A stretch of DNA of 64,000 nucleotides, taken from contig NZ_RBWS01000027.1 of assembly GCF_003627955.1 (NCBI RefSeq), positions 1 through 64,000 of the forward strand, read 5' to 3'. This stretch comes from Sphingobacterium puteale (GTDB lineage Bacteria; Bacteroidota; Bacteroidia; Sphingobacteriales; Sphingobacteriaceae). The position numbers and the translations under genes were made by a program. Each line of letters opens with the position of its first letter. Positions within the stretch are counted from its first letter, which is position 1. This document shows, in pieces, positions 1 through 7,735 of this stretch. Under the pieces are notes generated by a model, which did not search any database, was not told the origin of the DNA, and saw only the letters and a list, made by a program, of their open reading frames with translations.

Positions 1-43
1 TTGGCCGCTAACCTTATTATTCGGGGGAATACACGAAGATAAT

Positions 44-82
44 AAAACCCCAACTATTTATTTATCAAATAGTTGGGGTTTT
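44..82 (+). terminator. Rho-independent terminator of a gene left of the window
   Basis: Perfect 16-bp arms at 44-59 and 67-82 around a 7-nt loop, with a T-run ending the right arm at 79-83. It points rightward, so it most likely ends a plus-strand gene lying outside the window and converging on metG. Confidence 0.75.
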
Positions 83-100
83 TCTGAATATCCCTAATAA

Positions 101-127
101 AGAAGCCTGTCCAAAAGACAGGCTTCT
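101..127 (-). terminator. metG terminator
   Basis: Inverted repeat with 11-bp arms (101-111 and 117-127) and a 5-nt loop, about 20 bp past the metG stop codon on the minus strand. The minus-strand side lacks a long T-run, so termination may be helped by the A/T-rich sequence beyond. Confidence 0.65.
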
Positions 128-149
128 TTATGGTATCGTTTATAGCTAA

Positions 150-2219
150 CTAGCGTACTGTGCTACCTACTTTGACTGCAGTATCCGGTTTGACAAAATC
201 CAGCCGGCCATCAGCATCTTCAGCCATCAGGATCATTCCTTGAGAGGTAATTCCTTTGATTTCACGAGGCTCCAGATTCACCAAAATAGAAACTTGGCGT
301 CCGACGATTTCTTCTGGGCTGAAGAATTCCGCAATACCAGATACGACAGTGCGTTTGTCAATACCCGTATCTATCGTTAGTTTTAGTAATTTCTTTGTTT
401 TCGCAACTTTCTCAGCCGCTAAAATTGTTCCCACACGGATATCCATTTTCACAAAATCGTCAAAACTGATATTTTCTTTTGCAGGGGCGACTTTTGCATT
501 GTCCGCGAGATTTTTCAGTCTCGCTTCCGCAAGTTTGTTTAATTGGAACTCAACTTGTTCGTCAGTAATTTTGTCAAACAATAACTGTACTTCACCCAGT
601 TGATGGCCGTTCTCAATTAGTCCTTCGTTGCCCGCATCACTCCAGTTCCCTTGTGGGAAATTGAGCATTTCAAATAATTTGATTGCTGTTTTTGGTAAAA
701 ATGGTTGTGCCAACACGGCAAGGTTAGCTACAATCTGAGATGCTACATTTAGGATCGTTTTTACGCGTTCCTCGTCCGTTTTGATTACTTTCCAAGGCTC
801 TTCATCAGCTAAATACTTGTTTCCAAGGCGTGCAACATTCATAAACTCCGCAAGAGCTTCACGGAAACGGAATTGCTCCAGTGATGATTTGATAGACGCT
901 GGATAGGATTTTAACTCATCCAATACCGCTTGATCCACTGCTGTCAACGGAGAGCCATTTAATACTTTGCCATCGAAATATTTATGGGAAAGTACCATCA
1001 CACGATTGACAAAGTTCCCGAAGATTGCTACTAGCTCGTTGTTGATCCGTGACTGGAAGTCCTTCCAGGTAAATTCAGCATCCGAGGTCTCCGGTAATAT
1101 AGAGGTCAATACATAACGTAATTCATCCTGTTTGTTTGGGAATTCCTCTAGATACTCATGTAACCAAACAGCATGGTTTCTGGATGTCGATAACTTATCG
1201 CCTTCCAAATTAAGGAATTCATTTGCAGGTATATTTTCTGGTAGGATATAGTCTCCATGAGCATGAAGAATCGCCGGGAATATGATACAATGGAATACAA
1301 TATTATCTTTTCCGATAAAATGGATCAATGTGGCATCATCCGCTGGATTTTCATGGGTTTTCCAATAGTCTTCCCAATTTTTTCCGTGGTCAATTGCCCA
1401 TTGTTTCGTCGCAGAAATATAACCTATTGGCGCATCCAGCCATACGTATAGTTTTTTCCCTTGTGCTTCTTCCAGGGGTACATCCACTCCCCAGTCCAGA
1501 TCTCTGGTCATGGAGCGAGGCTGCAGACCGGATTTTAGCCAAGATTGGCATTGGCCAAAAACATTGGATTTAAGAATATTTTTCTTGCCTTCGATTAACC
1601 ATTTTTCAAGCCAGGGCTGATATTTATCCAATGGCAGATACCAATGTTTCGTCTCTTTCAATACCGGTGTTTTCCCGCTCAGTGTAGAAATGGGGTTAAT
1701 CAGGTCTGTTGGACTAAGTGAGGTGCCGCATTTTTCACATTGGTCGCCATAAGCACCTTCGGATTTACAGTTTGGACAGGTTCCTATGATATAACGGTCT
1801 GCCAAAAACTGATGGTATTCCTCATCATAGTATTGCTCCGAAAATTTCTCGACAAATTCACCTTTGTTGTATAAATTCAGGAAAAAATCCTGTGACAATT
1901 GATGGTGGATCGGCTCGGAAGTACGGTGGTAGATATCGAAAGAAATGCCAAACTCTTCAAAGCTCTCTTTGATCTGTTTGTTGTATTTGTCTATGATCTG
2001 CTGTGGCGTAATGCCCTCTTTTTTTGCGCGGATGGTAATGGCTGCGCCATGCTCGTCCGATCCACATACATAGACTACATCCTTTTGATTTAAACGCAGA
2101 TAGCGAACAAATATATCACCGGGAATATAAGCACCGGCAAGGTGTCCGATATGTAAAGGACCATTGGCATAGGGTAATGCCGAAGTAATTGTATAACGTT
2201 TTTTATCTAGAATACTCAA
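150..2219 (-). CDS. metG: Methionyl-tRNA synthetase with C-terminal tRNA-binding domain
   Basis: Charges tRNA(Met) with methionine in the cytoplasm; class I synthetase. The HIGH signature is at residues 23-26, and a KLSTS form of the KMSKS loop lies near residue 345. Two CxxC knuckles near residues 147-164 form the zinc-binding insertion typical of the MetG1 type. The last 110 residues, beginning around FVKMDIRVG, are an EMAP-II/Trbp111-like OB fold used for tRNA binding and dimerisation. The 689-aa length matches two-domain bacterial MetG. A TAnnTTTG box lies about 40 bp upstream at 2259-2266. It stands alone and is divergent from the LD-carboxypeptidase gene. Confidence 0.98.
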   Translation of the reverse strand: MSILDKKRYTITSALPYANGPLHIGHLAGAYIPGDIFVRYLRLNQKDVVYVCGSDEHGAAITIRAKKEGITPQQIIDKYNKQIKESFEEFGISFDIYHRTSEPIHHQLSQDFFLNLYNKGEFVEKFSEQYYDEEYHQFLADRYIIGTCPNCKSEGAYGDQCEKCGTSLSPTDLINPISTLSGKTPVLKETKHWYLPLDKYQPWLEKWLIEGKKNILKSNVFGQCQSWLKSGLQPRSMTRDLDWGVDVPLEEAQGKKLYVWLDAPIGYISATKQWAIDHGKNWEDYWKTHENPADDATLIHFIGKDNIVFHCIIFPAILHAHGDYILPENIPANEFLNLEGDKLSTSRNHAVWLHEYLEEFPNKQDELRYVLTSILPETSDAEFTWKDFQSRINNELVAIFGNFVNRVMVLSHKYFDGKVLNGSPLTAVDQAVLDELKSYPASIKSSLEQFRFREALAEFMNVARLGNKYLADEEPWKVIKTDEERVKTILNVASQIVANLAVLAQPFLPKTAIKLFEMLNFPQGNWSDAGNEGLIENGHQLGEVQLLFDKITDEQVEFQLNKLAEARLKNLADNAKVAPAKENISFDDFVKMDIRVGTILAAEKVAKTKKLLKLTIDTGIDKRTVVSGIAEFFSPEEIVGRQVSILVNLEPREIKGITSQGMILMAEDADGRLDFVKPDTAVKVGSTVR

Positions 2220-2258
2220 TGCTTGAAAGTATATTAAAGTTTTTACTTATTTTCTTCA

Positions 2259-2266
2259 CAAAGATA
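2259..2266 (-). promoter_or_regulatory. Candidate -7 element for metG
   Basis: The minus strand reads TATCTTTG, matching the Bacteroidota -7 consensus TAnnTTTG, about 40 bp before the metG start codon. I see no convincing -33 TTTG at the expected distance, so this is a weak call. Confidence 0.35.
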
Positions 2267-2489
2267 ATTCAATTTACGGTATAAAACTAAGATAAATTTG
2301 TGTTAATTTGGCGCTCAGAGAGCTTTATGGACGACCAAAATTTATCGTTTTCTCCTCATCCATTGAAAATTTTTAATAGGGGAAACCATCATGGGCAAGA
2401 GCAAAATAATTTGAGTTAAAATGAAGTACCTTGGCTTATGATAACCTCATAGCCATAAAGAATCAAATCATTCATGAAACATAATAAAT

Positions 2490-3392
2490 ATGTCTAAAAT
2501 ACCTGATTTTCTTAAAGAAGGCGACAAAGTTGCGATCGTTTGTCCGGCCAGTTTCATTCGCGGCACGATTGATATTGGTATTGAAACATTGAAGAGCTGG
2601 GGACTGGAGGTTCTGGTGGGGGAGACGGTAGGGACATCCTACCACCAATTTGCCGGCAATGATCAGCTGCGCGCCGCAGATCTGCAATGGGCCTTGGATG
2701 ATCCATCCATTAAAGCTGTGTTTGCGGCCCGGGGAGGCTACGGGTGTGTCCGTATTGTGGATGAGATTGATTTTTCGGGGTTTGAGCAGCATCCCAAGTG
2801 GTTGGTCGGCTTTAGCGATATCACTGTGCTGCACAGTCATATTCAGCGTAACCATAAAATTGCAACCATCCATGGGCAGATGCCCAAGTCTTTTGAATCG
2901 GGAACAAAAGCTTCACTTGAGACGCTGAAAAATGCGCTTTTTGGGGAATCCATGGACTTTGCCTACGAACAGTTTGTATTTCCCAATCGTCCAGGAGAGG
3001 CCGAAGGGAAGCTGATTGGTGGAAATCTGGCTATTCTATTATCTGTCTTAGCTTCGGATTCCGATGTTAAGTATGCCAATAAAATTCTCTTTATTGAAGA
3101 TGTGGGCGAGGCCTACTATTCCGTGGACCGGATGCTCTGGGCGTTGAAGCGCGCGGGTAAATTTAAAAAACTGAAAGGCCTTATCGTCGGTGGTTTTTCG
3201 TCGATGAAAGACAATGACCCCGCATTTGGACAGACTGTAGAGGAAATTATCTGGGACAAAGTTAAAGAATACGACTTTCCGGTTGCCTTTGGTTATCCCG
3301 CGGGGCATATTGATGATAACCGTGCGCTGGTATTGGGCCGAAAAGTAAGATTAATAACGAGTGCCAATAAAACGGAACTTATATACATATAG
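2490..3392 (+). CDS. LD-carboxypeptidase (peptidase S66 family)
   Basis: Serine peptidase of the LdcA/MccF family. LdcA removes the terminal D-Ala from L,D-tetrapeptides during murein recycling; MccF-type members cleave peptide-nucleotide antibiotics. The S66 triad can be assigned: Ser109 in GFSD, Glu203 in FIED and His273 in AGHIDDN, almost the same spacing as E. coli LdcA (106/200/270). At 300 aa it is full length. There is no signal peptide, so it is cytoplasmic. It ends 8 bp before a convergent universal stress gene with no hairpin between them. A TAAATTTG box at 2293-2300 would leave a leader of roughly 190 nt. Choosing between LdcA and MccF function needs more than sequence. Confidence 0.93.
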   Translation: MSKIPDFLKEGDKVAIVCPASFIRGTIDIGIETLKSWGLEVLVGETVGTSYHQFAGNDQLRAADLQWALDDPSIKAVFAARGGYGCVRIVDEIDFSGFEQHPKWLVGFSDITVLHSHIQRNHKIATIHGQMPKSFESGTKASLETLKNALFGESMDFAYEQFVFPNRPGEAEGKLIGGNLAILLSVLASDSDVKYANKILFIEDVGEAYYSVDRMLWALKRAGKFKKLKGLIVGGFSSMKDNDPAFGQTVEEIIWDKVKEYDFPVAFGYPAGHIDDNRALVLGRKVRLITSANKTELIYI

Positions 3393-3400
3393 TCTTTCCA

Positions 3401-4231
3401 CTATCCTGAATGGACAGGAATAACCATCATTGCGGCCTGGCTTTTCCAGGCCATTTTTTGTGCAATACTGGTGTTGAAAATCCGGCTGAGTAATCCCTTG
3501 TCGCGATGGAAAGTGACCATCATATCGATATGATTCTCATTGATGTATTGATTAATGCCAACGGCAATATCCGATTGCAGGATATAGCTGTAGATCGGAT
3601 GGTAGGAAGCCAGCAGATCGGTCATAATATTAATCTCTGTACTTAGCGCTTTACTCGCAGGATCTTCTTTGGTCACATGGACCACATACACTTCGCTTTT
3701 GCGGAGTACTTCCGCCGCATTGACCAGCAGGCGGTCCAGTTTGATTTTCACCTCTTTGAGATTCGTTGCGATCAGCATTTTTTTGGGAATCCTAAATTCC
3801 GCTTTGGCCGGTACAACTAATAGCGGGGTATGACAGTTTTCGATCAATTTTAAGGTATTGCTTCCCAGAAGCAGTTTTTTGAAACCACTTTTACCAGCCG
3901 TTCCCACCACCACAAGATCAATATCTTCTTCGGCGCAGGTGCGGTTGACACCATAGCTTAACTCATACTCTTCAAGGACCACTTTCCATGCGATCCCCTG
4001 TGGAAATAGTTGCATCAGATCCTCCTGCCACACGTTGAGATCCTTTTGTTTTTCTTCCAGAATATCCGAATTACTGATAACGACAGGCTCTGTTCCGACT
4101 GTAGGGACAACCTCATAGGTATGGTAAAGCACAACCTTTTCTATTCCCCAAAGCGGAGCCAACTTTGCTGCATATTGGGCGGCAGCATAAGCATTATCAG
4201 AGAAATCCGTTAACAAGAGAAGATTCTTCAT
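3401..4231 (-). CDS. Universal stress protein, tandem UspA domains
   Basis: Two consecutive UspA folds (about residues 1-140 and 148-276). The first carries a recognisable nucleotide-binding stretch GTAGKSGFKKLLLGSN (GxxGxxxxxxGS). The second half is more divergent and ends with a short VIPV strand. Family members bind ATP and help cells endure starvation or redox stress; the partner here is unknown. It is soluble with no signal peptide. It is a paralogue of the gene ending at 4993 and, with it, brackets a DoxX gene, so the three may belong to one stress response. The 276-aa double-domain form is common in Bacteroidota. Confidence 0.93.
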   Translation of the reverse strand: MKNLLLLTDFSDNAYAAAQYAAKLAPLWGIEKVVLYHTYEVVPTVGTEPVVISNSDILEEKQKDLNVWQEDLMQLFPQGIAWKVVLEEYELSYGVNRTCAEEDIDLVVVGTAGKSGFKKLLLGSNTLKLIENCHTPLLVVPAKAEFRIPKKMLIATNLKEVKIKLDRLLVNAAEVLRKSEVYVVHVTKEDPASKALSTEINIMTDLLASYHPIYSYILQSDIAVGINQYINENHIDMMVTFHRDKGLLSRIFNTSIAQKMAWKSQAAMMVIPVHSG

Positions 4232-4469
4232 TTTATTTTATAATCGGGTCTATGTCCATTAAATTACATATTTAGTAGCATAAATGCAATATTTTTCTGT
4301 TCAGATCAGTTTATTTTGTGAAATTTCTTAATCTATATCAAGGGAAGATATACCATACTGGTTTAATTTTGTGGTATCAAAAGGAGAATTTGAACACCGA
4401 TCAATGAAAAATTTTGGTTATTTTAGGAAAGTCTATCAGTCATTAACATTTTAATTATAATTTTTATTT

Positions 4470-4877
4470 ATGGCAATTTGGAATTCACTGGGTAAATATA
4501 GAGATACAGGCTTATTGGTTCTTCGTATCGGATTAGGCGTCATGATGATTATGCATGGTTTGCCTAAGCTGCAGGGAGGACCTGAACTTTGGGCCGGTGT
4601 CGGTAAAGCAATGGGCAATATGGGTATTAATTTTATGCCGGCATTTTGGGGTTTTATGGCTGCAGCAGCAGAAACCGTTGGTGGTCTTTTTCTACTTTTA
4701 GGGTTATTCTTTAGGCCCTCAGCGCTGTTGCTTGCCTTTACGATGGTGGTTGCCGGATTGATGCACCTGTCCAAAGGTGACGGTATCTCTGGTGCATCCC
4801 ATGCTATCGAACTGTTTTTCGTGTTTCTCGGACTTGTATTTATCGGACCCGGGAAACATTCCGTGGACAAGAAATAG
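4470..4877 (+). CDS. DoxX family membrane protein
   Basis: A 135-aa integral membrane protein with four predicted helices. The N-terminal block GLLVLRIGLGVMMIMHGLPKL matches the DoxX start (R-x-x-x-G-x-x-x-x-x-H-G), and a later GLFLLLGLFFRPSALLLA stretch fits the second helix pair. DoxX proteins are linked to thiosulfate:quinone oxidoreductase in archaea and to redox-stress complexes in some bacteria; the role here is not known. It sits between two minus-strand universal stress genes and is followed by a strong palindromic terminator at 4933-4980. The context suggests a stress or envelope-redox role, which is inference. Confidence 0.9.
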   Translation: MAIWNSLGKYRDTGLLVLRIGLGVMMIMHGLPKLQGGPELWAGVGKAMGNMGINFMPAFWGFMAAAAETVGGLFLLLGLFFRPSALLLAFTMVVAGLMHLSKGDGISGASHAIELFFVFLGLVFIGPGKHSVDKK

Positions 4878-4932
4878 CAGGATTAGGCGGAAAACCACCG
4901 TCCTTCCAGTCGTTCGTGATATTGACATGCAC

Positions 4933-4980
4933 ACAAAAGGGGTGGGGAGCATCAAATTTGATGCTCCCCACCCCTTTTGT
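4933..4980. terminator. Perfect 48-bp palindrome, bidirectional terminator
   Basis: Two exact 24-bp arms (4933-4956 and 4957-4980) with no spacer, lying between the convergent doxX-like and usp genes. The arms start and end in ACAAAA/TTTTGT, so each strand has a G/C-rich stem with a short U-run, as expected for a terminator serving both genes. Confidence 0.85.
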
Positions 4981-4992
4981 GGTAGTGCTTAA

Positions 4993-5829
4993 TTAGGACT
5001 TGTCCATTGGGATAACCAATAAGTTAGCCGCGCCGTTCCAGGCCATCTTTTTGGATATACTCGTTTTAAATAAACTTGCCAATAAACCTTGTTTCTTATG
5101 AAAGGACAGGATGAGGTCAATATGCTTCTCTTTCGCATATTCCGCTATTCCCATCGTAATATCGTCGTGACTGATGTAGTCATAGATGGGTTTATACTTG
5201 TCCAGCCGTTCATGTAAATGTTTTAATTCCTGTGCCAGATCTGCGGCCGAACTCTCCCGCTTCGCAACATTCAGTACGTATAACTGTGCGGAAAAAGCAT
5301 CAAGGACCTGATCCAGATTAAACAGACTTAATTTCCGGTCCACTTCTTTCAGGTCGGTGGTTGCCAGTACATGTTTTGGAACTGCCGGATCGACCTTATG
5401 GGAGACAATCAGCATTGGCTTATTGCAGATATCCATTAAGGTAATGGCGTTGCTGCCCACCAATATTTTTGCAAATCCAGTCTGTCCGGTGATTCCGAGT
5501 GCCACCAGATCGATGAACTCGGATTTACAGATGTCATTCACTCCTATCGGCAGGTCGACGTCTTCCATCCTATGAGATAAGGCCACTTGTGGTGGAAAGA
5601 GTGGTTTGATTAGTTCCAGCCAGGCATTTAATTCGTTCTCTTTGGCCTCTTTTACTTCGTCATTGACCACAACAATAGGTTCGTTGTTTACAATTGTTAC
5701 GCTGTTGTACGTATGGTAAACAATCACTTGTTCAGTTTTCCAAGCCGTTGTACAAAGGGCTACCTGTTTTGCAGCTAGAAGTGCATTTTCTGAAAAGTCG
5801 GTTAAAAGCAGGATGCGTTTCATGCTCAT
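4993..5829 (-). CDS. Universal stress protein, tandem UspA domains (second copy)
   Basis: Paralogue of the 3401-4231 gene with the same layout: UspA domain 1 (residues 1-140), with a nucleotide-binding stretch near GITGQTGFAKILVGSN, and a more divergent domain 2 ending in LLVIPMDKS. Both proteins start with the same K-x-L-L-L-T-D-F-S-x-N-A motif, which points to a common origin. At 278 aa it is full length. It is cytoplasmic, with no membrane segment. It ends about 13 bp beyond the shared palindromic terminator. The specific stress signal is unknown. Confidence 0.93.
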   Translation of the reverse strand: MSMKRILLLTDFSENALLAAKQVALCTTAWKTEQVIVYHTYNSVTIVNNEPIVVVNDEVKEAKENELNAWLELIKPLFPPQVALSHRMEDVDLPIGVNDICKSEFIDLVALGITGQTGFAKILVGSNAITLMDICNKPMLIVSHKVDPAVPKHVLATTDLKEVDRKLSLFNLDQVLDAFSAQLYVLNVAKRESSAADLAQELKHLHERLDKYKPIYDYISHDDITMGIAEYAKEKHIDLILSFHKKQGLLASLFKTSISKKMAWNGAANLLVIPMDKS

Positions 5830-6003
5830 GTCTTTTTAATTGTTAAATTTGGTTTCTTCCGAATCGCTGGTACAGTACATGTTGTTGCAGGGTCATTACC
5901 CTTAGCGTCTATTTGTACTTCCGTTTTTGATATAACAACTAATCTTACGATAAGTTACAAACAAAAGGCAAAATTGCGATTTAAGGTTATACTATATAGA
6001 ATA

Positions 6004-6059
6004 AAAAGGGACATAGCCTATCGCTCAAAACAAAGAGTATCTGGCTTAAAGTCCCTTTT
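6004..6059 (-). terminator. Candidate terminator of the UDP-glucose dehydrogenase gene
   Basis: Complementary ends AAAAGGGAC (6004-6012) and GTCCCTTTT (6051-6059), extended by an AGCC/GGCT pair, enclose a long loop. On the minus strand it follows the stop codon by about 20 bp and ends in a T-run. The loop is long, so confidence is moderate. Confidence 0.5.
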
Positions 6060-6079
6060 CCAATCACTAGGACGAATAA

Positions 6080-7465
6080 TTATTCACCTATTGCGTAATA
6101 TTTAAATCCGATATCTTCTAATTCTTTACGATTCAAGAGTTTGCGCCCATCGAATACGAAAGCAGGTTTTTTCATTTTTTCCTTTATCTTTTGCCAATCA
6201 TAGGTCTTGAATACATCCCATTCTGTGAGTATTGCAATGGCGTGGGCGTCATCGCAGGCATCATACGGCGTATTAACGATTTTGACTAATCGTCTATTTT
6301 CATCTGATGAACGTGAGTTTAAATCGTCAAGGTCTGCATAAATTCGCTCGGCACTGACCTTTGGGTCGTATACGGTAATTTCGGCCTGCTCGTTGAGTAG
6401 GTAGTCTGCAACATAAATAGCGGCAGATTCACGTGTGTCGTTGGTATCTTTTTTAAAGGCCCATCCTAAAAAAGCAATTTTTTTACCAGAAACCGTATTA
6501 TACAATGTTTGAATAATATGGTCTGCGAAGCGATGCTTTTGATAGTCGTTCATGTGGATTACCTGGTCCCAATAATCGGCTACTTCAGTTAGGCCGTAGC
6601 TTCTAGCTATATAAACCAGATTGAGAATGTCCTTTTGAAAACAAGATCCACCGAAGCCCACCGATGCTTTAAGAAATTTTGAGCCAATACGCGTGTCCAT
6701 ACCAATCGCTTTAGCTACTTCATCCACGTTAGCCCCAGTCTTTTCACATAATGCTGAAATGGCATTTATTGAAGACACTCGTTGCGCTAAAAATGCATTA
6801 GCTGTTAATTTAGAAAGTTCAGAAGACCATAGGTTTGTGGTTAATATTTTGCTCCGTTCTACCCAGTTTGCATAAATATCGACAAGTGCGGCAATGGCGT
6901 TTTCATTTTCACCTCCAATTAGGACTCGGTCCGGATTGATCAGATCTGTAATAGCAGTACCTTCTGCCAGAAATTCTGGATTTGATAAAATATGAAAATC
7001 GACTCCATTTCCAGTGTTATCAAGAATACTTTTTAGAGCTGCTGCTGTACGGACGGGAAGAGTGGATTTTTCAACAACTATTTTGTTGTTTTTGGCCACT
7101 GCAGCGATTTGGCGGGCGCACAATTCGATATACTTTAGATCTGCAGCAAGGCCCTTTCCTTTTCCGTAGTTCTTTGTTGGCGTATTAACCGAAATAAAAA
7201 TCATATCTGCTTCGTCAATAGCTCTGTCGATATCTGTTGAGAAAAACAAATTTCGGTTACGTGCCTCTTCGACAATTTCACTTAGTCCAGGTTCATACAC
7301 AGGAAGGTTTTCTAAGTTTTTATCATTCCAGGCATTAATGCGGGCGGCATTTACGTCCACAATTGTCACGTCGATATGGGGACATTGTTTGGCAATTACA
7401 GACATGGTCGGGCCTCCCACATAGCCAGCTCCAATGCAGCAGATTTTCTTGATCGTTTTGCTCAT
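6080..7465 (-). CDS. ugd: UDP-glucose 6-dehydrogenase (animal-type UGDH)
   Basis: Oxidises UDP-glucose to UDP-glucuronate with two NAD+, feeding uronic-acid-containing polysaccharides. The N-terminal Rossmann fold carries GAGYVGGPT (residues 12-20); the catalytic cysteine is Cys275 within GFGGSCFQKD, one residue from Cys276 of human UGDH. The long 461-aa form and the start KICCIGAGYVGGPT resemble animal and plant enzymes more than short bacterial Ugd/TuaD. It is monocistronic and roughly 19 kb from the polysaccharide loci that probably use its product. A long imperfect hairpin follows it. Function confidence is high. Confidence 0.95.
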   Translation of the reverse strand: MSKTIKKICCIGAGYVGGPTMSVIAKQCPHIDVTIVDVNAARINAWNDKNLENLPVYEPGLSEIVEEARNRNLFFSTDIDRAIDEADMIFISVNTPTKNYGKGKGLAADLKYIELCARQIAAVAKNNKIVVEKSTLPVRTAAALKSILDNTGNGVDFHILSNPEFLAEGTAITDLINPDRVLIGGENENAIAALVDIYANWVERSKILTTNLWSSELSKLTANAFLAQRVSSINAISALCEKTGANVDEVAKAIGMDTRIGSKFLKASVGFGGSCFQKDILNLVYIARSYGLTEVADYWDQVIHMNDYQKHRFADHIIQTLYNTVSGKKIAFLGWAFKKDTNDTRESAAIYVADYLLNEQAEITVYDPKVSAERIYADLDDLNSRSSDENRRLVKIVNTPYDACDDAHAIAILTEWDVFKTYDWQKIKEKMKKPAFVFDGRKLLNRKELEDIGFKYYAIGE

Positions 7466-7645
7466 TTTGCTTATCTAAATTATAATATAACAATAAATGT
7501 AAAGTGTTCACAACAGTTTTAGTGTTTAAATGTTGAGTAATTTGATCTAAAAAAATTAAATCTTGCAAGCAAGTGTGGTCTTGTGGTTGTAGGTCCGGCG
7601 ATTTTTATGTAAAACAGCGCTTTTCAAAAGACGACCTTAAGATAT

Positions 7646-7685
7646 AAAAAAAAAGTTAAAAGCTGCAGCTTTTAACTTTTTTTTT
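7646..7685 (-). terminator. Terminator of the tail-specific protease gene
   Basis: Perfect 20-bp arms (7646-7665 and 7666-7685) with A-run and T-run outer ends, about 50 bp after the protease stop on the minus strand. The T-run on both strands means it could act in either direction. Confidence 0.8.
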
Positions 7686-7735
7686 AACTTGAAGAAAGGT
7701 TTTTCTTTTTTTGGATACTTCTCCTTGATCACTTC

